NCBI GenBank assembly: GCA_036311285.1
Contig: JAXJQF010000111.1
Location: forward strand, 1 to 32,211
Length of the DNA: 32,211 bases
Reading direction: 5' to 3'
Source: JAXJQF01 sp036311285
GTDB lineage: Bacteria > Pseudomonadota > Gammaproteobacteria > Enterobacterales > Succinivibrionaceae
Positions within the stretch are counted from its first letter, which is position 1. Every line of letters begins with the position of its first letter. The notes under the pieces were generated by a model. It ran no database searches, had not been told where the DNA came from, and worked only from the letters and a program-made list of their open reading frames with translations. Made by a program: the position numbers and the translations under genes. This document shows, piece after piece, positions 17,076-24,721 of this stretch.

Positions 17076-17126
17076 AATTTAGCGTGTTTGTTCGCTAAAT
17101 TGTTTTGCTAAATTGTGCTCATTATA
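17076..17126 (-). promoter_or_regulatory. Candidate leuS promoter -10 and structured leader, or terminator of the upstream gene
   Basis: On the minus strand TATAAT (17126-17121) is a perfect -10, with TTAAAA 18 bp upstream as a poor -35. Just after the expected start site, a 9-bp hairpin AATTTAGCG/CGCTAAATT (17101-17076) is followed by a U-rich tract and lies 43 nt before the leuS ATG. The 5' arm is duplicated: the 10-mer ACAATTTAGC occurs at 17116-17107 and again at 17103-17094, and both copies can pair with the same 3' arm. It may instead simply terminate the gene at 17147-17401. Confidence 0.45.
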
Positions 17127-17146
17127 CACTACAAATGAATTTTTTT

Positions 17147-17401
17147 TTAATTTTGTTCAATAGCAGCACTACATGCTTTTGCTAATTGGTCTGCACAAGA
17201 TGTTCCTTTGCCTCGGCAATCATTTCCAGAACATTTTTCAATTATTTCTTCAGCTTTAAAACCATTTAATAATTTGCTTATCATTTTCAGGTTTCCTGGA
17301 CAACCTCCCATGAATGCAATGTTCGTTATTACGTGGTTATCGTCTATGTCAAAAGAAATAACTTTTGCACAAACTCCTTCAGTTTCATATGTAAATAGCA
17401 T
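17147..17401 (-). CDS. Small TSCPD-domain protein (TIGR03905-like), function unknown
   Basis: 84 residues. The motif GTSCADQLA (66-74) is the variant of the TSCPD signature found in a short stand-alone family, and FMGGCPGNLKMI (30-41) is its other conserved block. Cysteines at 11, 34, 57, 62, 69 and 77 suggest a metal or Fe-S site. TSCPD domains also occur at the C terminus of class II ribonucleotide reductases, but no function is established for the stand-alone form, which I associate mainly with anaerobic Firmicutes. GAGG precedes the ATG at a normal distance. It lies between the aminotransferase gene and leuS on the same strand, with hairpins on both sides. Confidence 0.8.
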   Translation of the reverse strand: MLFTYETEGVCAKVISFDIDDNHVITNIAFMGGCPGNLKMISKLLNGFKAEEIIEKCSGNDCRGKGTSCADQLAKACSAAIEQN

Positions 17402-17438
17402 TTCTATACCTCATGCAATTTTTATGTATTGTATAGAA

Positions 17439-17472
17439 CAATGTTATTTTTATAATTTAGAAAAAAACATTG
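17439..17472 (-). terminator. Hairpin after the aminotransferase gene
   Basis: CAATGTT (17439-17445) pairs with AACATTG (17466-17472), and the inner T5/A5 runs can extend the stem. In the minus direction it follows the stop of the aminotransferase gene by 17 nt. It is not followed by a good U-tract, so termination is uncertain; it may only stabilise the 3' end. Confidence 0.4.
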
Positions 17473-17489
17473 CTCTTAAAGTTGTAAGA

Positions 17490-18674
17490 TTATTCGTATG
17501 ATTTCTTAAGCTTTTCAAATGCAGGCATTGAACGTTTAATCATGTCTGCATCAACACAATATGCTACACGAACATAACCTGGGCAGCCAAAATCATCGCT
17601 TGGAACTAATAATAAATTAAATTCTTTTGCTTTTTCGTGGAATTTAAAAGCATCGTCTTCTAGTGCTTTTACAAATAAATAGAAAGCACCATCAGGGCGA
17701 ACACATTCATAACCAAGGTTTGTTAAACCGTTCAATAATAAATCTCTATTCTTAGCATAAATACTTAAGTCAGCTGTTAAGTGAGCGCACTTAGTGATTA
17801 CATGTTGCCATAGACTAGGAGCACAAATAAAACCTAGAGAACGACCTGAACCACAGATGGCTGCGTACATTTTACGGTCATTTGGCATATCGTTTGGAAC
17901 AAGAATATATCCTAAACGTTCTCCTGGTAGAGATAGAGCCTTACTGTATGAATAGCAAATTAAAGAGTTTTTGTAGTAGTTAGTGATGAAAGGTACTTCA
18001 CAGTCATAGCAAATTTCTCTATATGGCTCGTCTGAAATGATATAAATAGGATGACCATATTCTTCACTCTTCTGAGTTAAGATTGATGCTAATTCTTTTA
18101 TTTGATCTTCACTATAAACAACGCCCGTTGGATTGTTTGGTGAATTTAAAATAACAGCTACAGTCTTTTCGTTAATGCATTCCTTCAATGCTTCTAAATT
18201 TAAACCAAGGTCTGGGAATCTTGCTGGAACAACGTTAACACTTGCTCCTTGTGATTCGATAAATACTCTATATTCAGTAAAGAATGGTGCAAAAACGATC
18301 ACGTTTTGATCGTTACTGTCTAATAAAGCTCTAATTGAAATTGTTAAAGAAGCAGCAGCCCCACATGTTAGGTATAAATTGTCAGCTGTAAATGAAGTAT
18401 TAAAACGTTCATTTAAATTATCTGCAATTGCTTTTCTAGTGTTTGGATCGCCTTGTGCTGATGTGTAACCATGTACCTTTGTACTTGGTTTTACATTTAG
18501 TAATTCTTTAATAGTATTTTCAATTTCAATAGGAGCTTCAACACATGGATTGCCGATACTGAAGTCAAATACGTTTTCAGCACCTACCTTTGATGCTTGT
18601 AGCTTACCAAATTCAAATAATTCACGAATAATACTTCTGCGAGAACCTAGTTCTAGCATCTTCTTATTAATCAT
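17490..18674 (-). CDS. PLP-dependent class I/II aminotransferase, substrate unknown
   Basis: 394 residues, fold type I. Visible motifs are FSIGNPCVEAP (38-48), TCGAAASLTISI (about 103-114), NSPNNPTGVVY (177-187), ISDEPYRE (213-220, PLP-pyridine Asp215) and the Schiff-base lysine in YSYSKALSLPGERLGY (Lys245), then GYVRVAYC with the substrate-carboxylate Arg near 373. The N terminus (MLELGSRRSIIRELFEFG...GAENVFDFSIGNP) matches a subfamily I associate with clostridia and often annotated loosely as aspartate aminotransferase; AlaA, AspC or MalY identity is not supported. The amino donor and acceptor cannot be read from the sequence. It is not present at this position in E. coli. Confidence 0.85.
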   Translation of the reverse strand: MINKKMLELGSRRSIIRELFEFGKLQASKVGAENVFDFSIGNPCVEAPIEIENTIKELLNVKPSTKVHGYTSAQGDPNTRKAIADNLNERFNTSFTADNLYLTCGAAASLTISIRALLDSNDQNVIVFAPFFTEYRVFIESQGASVNVVPARFPDLGLNLEALKECINEKTVAVILNSPNNPTGVVYSEDQIKELASILTQKSEEYGHPIYIISDEPYREICYDCEVPFITNYYKNSLICYSYSKALSLPGERLGYILVPNDMPNDRKMYAAICGSGRSLGFICAPSLWQHVITKCAHLTADLSIYAKNRDLLLNGLTNLGYECVRPDGAFYLFVKALEDDAFKFHEKAKEFNLLLVPSDDFGCPGYVRVAYCVDADMIKRSMPAFEKLKKSYE

Positions 18675-18818
18675 TTTTGTATCCTTTACATTTCAATTAA
18701 ATTTTTTATACACTATATTCTTTTATTTTCGATATGACTATAGTTAATTGTTACTTTATTTGTTTTATTAAATAATTGTTAGTATTTTTAATTAACTATT
18801 TTTGTATTTGTCATTAAT

Positions 18819-19502
18819 TTATTGTTTGTTCTCTTGGCTACAATCTTCTTTATTTTCTAATTCTTTTTGAGTTTGTTTAAACGAAGAGTGTTCCATAAGT
18901 AGTTTTTCAAGTTCTTCCTTTTCTTTATCACTTAGTCTCTTGTTCATCCAACTATATAGGTAGATTGTAAATACAAAATTTATAATGCCATTACCATAGG
19001 TTTTGTAGTTTACCCAAATGTTCTCAGCTTCGCTTTGTGTTACGTTTGAACCAATAAGTAAACTTAATTCTGGAAGCTTAAAGGCTAATATGTAGTTTAG
19101 AACTGCACATAAACATAAAAAAATACTCGCTAAGATTGTCATCTTTTTAAATAGAACTTGAGGAATTGGTGTTTTTATACCTGAAAGAGCGTAGATTACA
19201 TCTTTTTTGCAAATAAATTGACAAACCAATAAACCAATAGCCATCATTATGTTAACTACTGATACCTTCCACTTTATAAAAGCTGGTTCCTTGATAATTA
19301 CAGTAGGTACTGCAAATATAAGTAGAACTATTAACAAGACAAATTGAAATCTAGATATCTTTTTGTATTTGATGTATGAAATAAGAAAACAAATAACAGT
19401 AGAAACAATTATTGCAATTGTTGCATATATTAAATTGTTATCAAAATATTTATATGTTCCAAAGAAGCAAATAGCAGGGAGTATGGACAAAAAAAACTTC
19501 AT
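18819..19502 (-). CDS. YciB/IspZ-like inner-membrane protein
   Basis: 227 residues (E. coli YciB 179). About five hydrophobic segments occupy residues 1-180, with the family pattern FIKWKVSVVNIMMAIGLL (about 74-91) and IWVNYKTYGNGIINF near 162-176, typical of intracellular septation protein A / YciB. In E. coli YciB sits in the inner membrane and interacts with elongation and division proteins; its biochemical role is unresolved. The extra length is a charged, Glu/Lys/Gln-rich cytoplasmic tail after about residue 185. GGAGG lies 10 nt before the start. It is divergent from lon across an 870-bp gap. Confidence 0.85.
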   Translation of the reverse strand: MKFFLSILPAICFFGTYKYFDNNLIYATIAIIVSTVICFLISYIKYKKISRFQFVLLIVLLIFAVPTVIIKEPAFIKWKVSVVNIMMAIGLLVCQFICKKDVIYALSGIKTPIPQVLFKKMTILASIFLCLCAVLNYILAFKLPELSLLIGSNVTQSEAENIWVNYKTYGNGIINFVFTIYLYSWMNKRLSDKEKEELEKLLMEHSSFKQTQKELENKEDCSQENKQ

Positions 19503-19914
19503 GAATCATTAACCTCCAATTTTACAACTGTATGATATCATGAAGTTAGTTTTGTTGTTACTAATGTTTAAGGAAAGAAAATTAAAAGCTTAAAAATTGG
19601 CTAATGGTAAAAACTAATACCGTTCAATATAATCTCCTGTTCTATAATGTTCTATATATTTGGAACACATGTCAATGAAGCAAAAATTACGTAAGCAATG
19701 AATATCATTCCAAGAAATAAAATGGTGTCTTTTGAATAGATAATAATGTTGTAGATTATGTTCATCATATTCATAATACAAACTCCTAAATAACAAGCAA
19801 TTGGTCAATTTGTTATGCAATCAGGTTTATGGTTTGTTATAAAATTGATGATCAGTTTTTAGTTAATAATGTGTTTTAAATTGTGATTTTGTAAATCTAG
19901 TATCTCTTAAAAAG

Positions 19915-20133
19915 ATAGGATAAATTTATTTCAATATGTTTAATAATACAAATGTTAAATTTTATGTTAATTTTTTCTCTTTTGTCTTCTCGGTTCAGTA
20001 AATAGTCTTTGTGTCGAAGCTTAGTTGAGTAAAATTTAGTTAACACCATATATATCAATGTTTATAGCTTAGGATTGTGGTCGAATCGAAATTTTATGCT
20101 ATATATAGTGTTAATAAAATAAATTTATCCTAT
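19915..20133. repeat. Nested inverted repeats upstream of lon
   Basis: ATAGGATAAATTTATTT (19915-19931) recurs as its exact 17-bp reverse complement at 20117-20133. Inside lies a second, imperfect pair: TTAACACCATATATATCA (20040-20057) against the complement of 20097-20114 (TTAACACTATATATAGCA), 16 of 18 bases matching. A related sequence, TTAAACACTATGTAGTATG, sits at 20271-20289 just before the candidate lon -10. No flanking target duplication is visible, so a MITE is not proven; clustered operators or a long RNA stem are alternatives. Confidence 0.6.
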
Positions 20134-20289
20134 ATATTGAGTTTAACTTGAATTAAATGATTTTCAAGCGAAAATTATTTTCTTTATTAAAAATGTAATA
20201 ATGTTCAAAATTTTACCTTAAAATAGAAAAAAAATTGAATATGATCCAAATCTCTATTGAAATAGAAAAATTAAACACTATGTAGTATG

Positions 20290-20295
20290 TATAAT
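20290..20295 (+). promoter_or_regulatory. Candidate lon -10 box
   Basis: A perfect TATAAT lies about 80 nt before the lon ATG. No good -35 is found at 16-18 bp (20267-20272 reads AAAATT), so an activator or an alternative sigma factor may be involved. I do not see a convincing sigma-32 promoter, although CTTGAA at 20147 resembles a sigma-32 -35. Confidence 0.45.
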
Positions 20296-20371
20296 GTATA
20301 TTTTAGAATAACAATAAATAAGAATTTATAAGCAAGTTACGAAATTTAACACTCATTATTAGGAATAAAAA

Positions 20372-23300
20372 ATGACAAAAAAGAAAGGCGATGATAGCGA
20401 GTTAGTTAAAAAAAATATAAAAGAGACTTTAGATAAAGATGCAAAAACTTCTGCAAAAAGCAAAAGCCTAAAAAAAACAGAACAACAATCAAATAAACTT
20501 CCTAGAAAAGTATATAAGGAAGTTCCTTTTTTAGAAATTAATTTTGCCTCATTAAAATGTAAAGCCCTTATAGTTAAAAAGGTTTTATCTTTTGTAGTAG
20601 ACGTTTTAGATGGAAAAGCAAATGTAGAATTTGAAGGTCCTACTACAACAAATGATAAGTTAAAACAAATCACAAAATGTTGTCAGTGTGTTGTTGATGA
20701 ATTTGATGTTATATTAATTAAGGGTGAAGAAAATGATTTTCATAGCATATCAAGGATGTCAGCTCAAAGACTTTATGACACTTTCGGTGAACGTTTAATT
20801 TACTTTTTTGCATACTTACGCGATATTCTTAAACAATTTAGAGTTAATCTTACAGTCCCTTATTATGACAAAACAAATCATCACGTTACGCCTGAAGAAT
20901 TTTTAGAGTTATTATTAAAGGTTCATATGTCTGATTATCCAGACCTTGAATTTTTAACTAATGAACGAGGTAGAGATTGTTCTAATTTGGGTCTGATAGA
21001 TGAAGACCTTTATCAAAAGTATATAACTGATAATAGACCTGAATTTGCAAATCAAGATGACACTTCATTTGTTATCGATGAAGATACATATGAGGATAAT
21101 GAGTTTGGTGAAGATAATAAAACGGTTAAGGATTTTATGAAAGACCTAGAAGACGAATTAGATAACTTAAATAGTGAAGATATTGAAGACAGTGATGACA
21201 TGGTGGAAGAAATTATTGAAGAAACTACTACATCAGGTGGGTCTTTAACTGTTCCTGAAAATGAAAGACCTGGCATACTATGTATTATTCCAATCTATGG
21301 CAGACCATTTATTCCAACGCAAGTGTCTCCGATACAGCTTGATCCTAGATGGGAAGAAACAGTGAGAACAGTTCTAGATTCATCTCATAAAATGTTAGCT
21401 CTTGTTGCTTTACCAGAAAATAAGAATGGTCAAAAACTTGAAGCTGAAGATTTTATGAAGATGGCATGTCTAGTTAGAATCATTCAAGCTAGAATTGGCT
21501 CAAAAGGTGAAATTGATTTAGTCGTTAATGGTTTATCTAGAGTTCAAATAAATGAAGTTGACGCAAAATCAAGGGTTATTGAAGCCAAAGTTAGTTATCC
21601 TAAGACCATATATCCAAGTGATAGAGAAGGTGAAGTTGAGGTAAGAGCCTACACAATGAGTATTCTTTCAATACTTAAGGAAATTGTACCTCTAAATCCG
21701 ATGTATTTTGAAGAATTAAAGCAGTACTTATCTCGCTTTGGTTCATCTAATCCATCTAATTTAACAGATTGTGCTGCAAGCTTGTGTGTATCTCCATCAA
21801 CAGATTTACAAAAGGTCTTAGAAGCGTTACACATCGTTGACAGACAGCGTCTAGTAACAAAGATGTTACAAGATGAGCTAGAAGTAATAAAGCTTCAACA
21901 AAGTATAAAGAAGTCTGTTGAGGAAAGCTTAAATGAACATCAAAGACGTTTCTTCTTAAATGAACAATTAAAGGAAATTAAGAAACAATTAGGTATCACT
22001 GTTGATGATAAAGACAGTGTAATTCAAGGTTTTAAAGATGCTTTTAGTAAGTTAAATCCTCCAGAGGATGTTAAAAAGCGTTTTGAAGAAGAGATTTCAC
22101 GTATTTCAACACTTGATCCAAATGGAGCGGAATACAGTGTATCAAGAGATTACTTAAAGTGGATTACTTCTGTGCCTTGGGGTATTACCTCTGAAGATAA
22201 TTTTGATCTAAAAATAGCTAAAAAGATTCTAAATGCAGATCATGAAGGTCTTGAAGATGTTAAGGAAAGAATTTTAGAGTTTTTAGCTGTTGGTGCTTAT
22301 AAGAAAGATATTAGTGGTGCTATTTTATTATTAGTAGGACCTCCAGGGGTTGGTAAGACATCAATTGGTAAATCTGTTGCAAAGGCTTTAAATCGTCCAT
22401 TCTATCGCTTTAGTGTTGGTGGTATGCGTGACGAAGCAGAAATAAAAGGTCACAGAAGAACATACGTTGGTGCATTGCCTGGACGCTTTGTACAAGCTTT
22501 AAAGGAAACAAAGGTATGTAATCCTGTAATTATGCTTGATGAAATTGATAAGATTTCAAAAGCACAAGGACAAGGGGATCCTTCTAGTGCTCTTTTAGAA
22601 ACTTTAGACCCAGAACAAAATAGTTCATTCTTAGACCATTATTTAGATTTAAGATTAGATTTGTCTAAGTGTCTGTTTGTTTGTACTGCAAACTCTTTAG
22701 AAGGTATACCTGGACCACTATTAGACCGTATGGATAAGATTTCATTATCAGGATATCTTGCAGAAGAAAAGCAAGCAATTTGTAAAAAGCACTTAATTCC
22801 TAAATCTTTAGAAAAGGCAGGGGTAAGCAAAAAGTTAATTAAGTTTACTGATGCTTCTATAAAGAAGATGGTAGATGAATATGCTAGAGAAGCGGGCGTT
22901 CGTTCTCTTGAAAAATGCGTTGATAAAATCGTAAGAAAGAATGTGGTAAAACTAATCGAAACTCCGGACGAACCAATAACAGTTAAGCCAGCTGATCTTA
23001 AGGGGTATTTAGGTGTTGCTCCATTTACAAGAGAAAAGAAGCTAGAAGGTGTAGGTATTATTACAGGTCTTGCTTGGACATCAATGGGTGGTGCAACATT
23101 ACCTATAGAAGCTAGACTTATTGATAACTCTGCTAGAGGATTTAAACTTACTGGTAATTTAGGTAATGTAATGAAAGAGTCTGCAGAGATTTCATTAAGT
23201 TATGTTATTTCTAATCTTAAAAAGTTAGCACCAGAAGCAGATCAAACTTTCTTTGAAAAGTCACTTATTCATTTACATGTTCCAGAAGGAGCAACTCCAA

Positions 23301-23593
23301 AGGATGGACCAAGTGCAGGTATAACAATGGCCAGCGCATTGTTATCGCTTGCGAAGGGAAAAGCTCCTAAGAAAGGTTATGCAATGACAGGTGAATTATC
23401 TTTGACAGGTACAGTTTTAGCGATTGGCGGTATCAGAGAAAAAGTGGTAGCAGCTAAGAGAATAGGCATATCTAAGCTTATTGTTCCATCAGCTAATAAA
23501 TGTGATGTTGAAGAACTTCCAGATTATGTAAAGGCGGGGGTAGAATTTAACTATGCCGATACATATGAGGATGTAGCTAAAGTATTATTTTAG
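20372..23593 (+). CDS. ATP-dependent Lon-family protease with a large unrecognised N-terminal extension
   Basis: 1073 residues; E. coli Lon has 784. Walker A GPPGVGKTS is at 656-664, Walker B VIMLDEIDKI at 719-728, and the protease dyad is Ser981 (PKDGPSAG) with Lys1024 (GIREKVVAAKR), the same 43-residue spacing as in E. coli. The Lon N domain begins only near residue 301 (ILCIIPIYGRPFIPTQVSP); that wording resembles the AsrA-type Lon paralogue of Pseudomonas more than canonical Lon. Residues 1-45 are Lys-rich, about 46-220 look globular (LEINF..., FGERLIYFFAYLRDILKQF), and about 225-288 form a strongly acidic linker. I do not recognise the 46-220 segment. AGGA precedes the ATG; a strong terminator follows. 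As a Lon-family enzyme it should degrade misfolded or regulatory proteins in the cytoplasm. Confidence 0.93.
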   Translation: MTKKKGDDSELVKKNIKETLDKDAKTSAKSKSLKKTEQQSNKLPRKVYKEVPFLEINFASLKCKALIVKKVLSFVVDVLDGKANVEFEGPTTTNDKLKQITKCCQCVVDEFDVILIKGEENDFHSISRMSAQRLYDTFGERLIYFFAYLRDILKQFRVNLTVPYYDKTNHHVTPEEFLELLLKVHMSDYPDLEFLTNERGRDCSNLGLIDEDLYQKYITDNRPEFANQDDTSFVIDEDTYEDNEFGEDNKTVKDFMKDLEDELDNLNSEDIEDSDDMVEEIIEETTTSGGSLTVPENERPGILCIIPIYGRPFIPTQVSPIQLDPRWEETVRTVLDSSHKMLALVALPENKNGQKLEAEDFMKMACLVRIIQARIGSKGEIDLVVNGLSRVQINEVDAKSRVIEAKVSYPKTIYPSDREGEVEVRAYTMSILSILKEIVPLNPMYFEELKQYLSRFGSSNPSNLTDCAASLCVSPSTDLQKVLEALHIVDRQRLVTKMLQDELEVIKLQQSIKKSVEESLNEHQRRFFLNEQLKEIKKQLGITVDDKDSVIQGFKDAFSKLNPPEDVKKRFEEEISRISTLDPNGAEYSVSRDYLKWITSVPWGITSEDNFDLKIAKKILNADHEGLEDVKERILEFLAVGAYKKDISGAILLLVGPPGVGKTSIGKSVAKALNRPFYRFSVGGMRDEAEIKGHRRTYVGALPGRFVQALKETKVCNPVIMLDEIDKISKAQGQGDPSSALLETLDPEQNSSFLDHYLDLRLDLSKCLFVCTANSLEGIPGPLLDRMDKISLSGYLAEEKQAICKKHLIPKSLEKAGVSKKLIKFTDASIKKMVDEYAREAGVRSLEKCVDKIVRKNVVKLIETPDEPITVKPADLKGYLGVAPFTREKKLEGVGIITGLAWTSMGGATLPIEARLIDNSARGFKLTGNLGNVMKESAEISLSYVISNLKKLAPEADQTFFEKSLIHLHVPEGATPKDGPSAGITMASALLSLAKGKAPKKGYAMTGELSLTGTVLAIGGIREKVVAAKRIGISKLIVPSANKCDVEELPDYVKAGVEFNYADTYEDVAKVLF

Positions 23594-23611
23594 CGGTTAA
23601 AGATAGCAAAG

Positions 23612-23637
23612 AGGCGTGAATATCACGCCTTTTTTTA
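23612..23637 (+). terminator. Terminator of lon
   Basis: AGGCGTGA/TCACGCCT (23612-23619 and 23623-23630) with a 3-nt loop runs into seven T (23631-23637), 18 bp after the lon stop: a textbook Rho-independent terminator. Confidence 0.93.
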
Positions 23638-23652
23638 GTTTATGCGTGCTTA

Positions 23653-23668
23653 TGTGTTATAATACACA
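23653..23668 (+). promoter_or_regulatory. Extended -10 promoter inside an inverted repeat, upstream of the Usg-like gene
   Basis: TGTTATAAT (23655-23663) is a perfect extended -10. It is embedded in TGTGT-TATAAT-ACACA (23653-23668), so a repressor binding the 5-bp arms would cover the -10. The predicted start is near 23670, about 35 nt before the gene's ATG. No clear -35 is seen, as is common with extended -10 promoters. Confidence 0.65.
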
Positions 23669-23704
23669 CGCTAAAAATTGTTAAAACATAAATGGAGAAA
23701 CGAC

Positions 23705-24700
23705 ATGTCTGATATAAAATTAGCGATCTTAGGTTTTAATACAGATATAGGTAAGGGATTATTCGATATATTAGAAAATGAGAATATTGTATTAGATAAT
23801 ATATTCCCTTTGTCGTACACATGCCAAGAATATGATGCTGCAACATTTTTAGGCAAAAACTATTTAATTCAAGATCCTAATGATTTTGATTTTGAACAAG
23901 CAAATTTATTTATTATTATTGGCCATGAAGGTAATGCTCCTGCTTTAATTTCTAGAGCAAAGAATGCAGGTGTTCAGGTTATTGACGTAAGTGGCTTAGA
24001 AAATGATGATGCATATATTTATGCTGATGGTATGAATGTATTAAATGCAGATGATTTATCAGCGGAAAAGGTTATTGTTCCTATGAACTCATCAGCAACA
24101 TTCTTGTCGTTAATTTTAAAGCCATTACATGATGTTTTTGGTATTAAGGATGTTACTTCAACTTTAGTCGAGTCGGTTTCTTCGCTAGGTCAAGATGGCG
24201 CTTCAGAATTAGCAAGAGAAACCATTTCATTATTAAATATGAGAGATATTTCTCCTAAGTTATTTAAAGATCAAGTAGCATTTAATGTACATACAGCAGT
24301 AGGTGAAATAATGGCTGATGGTATCACTACGCATGAAGAAAGTGTACTTGCGGAATTAGATAATGTTTTACCTGAAATCAGTTCAAATATAAACTTAACA
24401 ATTTATACAGCACCAGTGTTTTATGGTCATACCAATTCTTTAACAATAGAATTAAATAGAAATGACTTATCTGTTACAGATATTAAAGATGTTTTAGAAA
24501 AAACTAATGTTATAGAAGTTGAGGATGACGATATTAGTCCAGCAAAATACGGTGTGAACGAAGAAAAGATTTTCGTTTCTCGTATTAGACAAAACAAAAA
24601 TAATCCAAGTAAATTCTCAATGAACGCAATCATGGATAATGCAAAACGTGGAGTTGCAATGAATTGCGTAGGTATTATTAAATTAATTTTACAAAGATAA
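23705..24700 (+). CDS. Usg-like aspartate-semialdehyde dehydrogenase homologue lacking the catalytic cysteine
   Basis: 331 residues from ATG 23705, which has GGAG 7 nt upstream; a TTG start 27 nt earlier has no such signal. The fold pattern of the Asd/Usg family is clear: Rossmann start KLAILGFNTDIGKGLFDIL (5-23), LKPLHDVFGIKDV (138-150), APVFYGHTNSLTIEL (236-250) and DNAKRGVAMNCVGIIK (311-326). In active Asd enzymes the segment before LKPLH carries the nucleophile in NC(T/A)T; here it reads MNSSATF (127-133), with Ser129 in the Cys position. E. coli Usg is a comparable homologue of unknown function. It is probably co-transcribed with the L,D-transpeptidase 21 nt downstream. Confidence 0.85.
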   Translation: MSDIKLAILGFNTDIGKGLFDILENENIVLDNIFPLSYTCQEYDAATFLGKNYLIQDPNDFDFEQANLFIIIGHEGNAPALISRAKNAGVQVIDVSGLENDDAYIYADGMNVLNADDLSAEKVIVPMNSSATFLSLILKPLHDVFGIKDVTSTLVESVSSLGQDGASELARETISLLNMRDISPKLFKDQVAFNVHTAVGEIMADGITTHEESVLAELDNVLPEISSNINLTIYTAPVFYGHTNSLTIELNRNDLSVTDIKDVLEKTNVIEVEDDDISPAKYGVNEEKIFVSRIRQNKNNPSKFSMNAIMDNAKRGVAMNCVGIIKLILQR

Positions 24701-24721
24701 TAATTTGTATATAGGGATAAT

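Larger units (their letters stand above)
19503..20371. other. 870-bp non-coding region between yciB-like gene and lon
   Basis: No supported gene. It is very AT-rich and contains the set of inverted repeats listed next, a CTTGAA-N10-TTCAAG inverted repeat (20147-20168), a perfect TATAAT (20290-20295) and the lon ribosome binding site. A 68-codon TTG-started frame on the minus strand (19614-19820) lacks a ribosome binding site and has a non-coding-like composition. Confidence 0.6.

Noticed and set aside
19614..19820. 68-codon minus-strand frame in the gap before lon
   Set aside because: It needs a TTG start, has no Shine-Dalgarno, and its His/Tyr/Cys-heavy composition looks like translated AT-rich non-coding DNA. 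No recognisable motif.
19915..20133. MITE call for the 17-bp inverted repeat pair
   Set aside because: No target-site duplication at the outer edges and no second copy in the window, so it is listed as a repeat only.
20147..20175. Sigma-32 heat-shock promoter for lon at CTTGAA
   Set aside because: The -35-like CTTGAA has no CCCCAT-type -10 at 13-17 bp; the sequence there is AAAATTAT. It is also an arm of an inverted repeat.
21052..21276. 74-codon Ser-rich minus-strand frame inside lon
   Set aside because: It is the antisense of the acidic linker (GAA/GAT codons read backward give Ser/Leu runs), not a gene.
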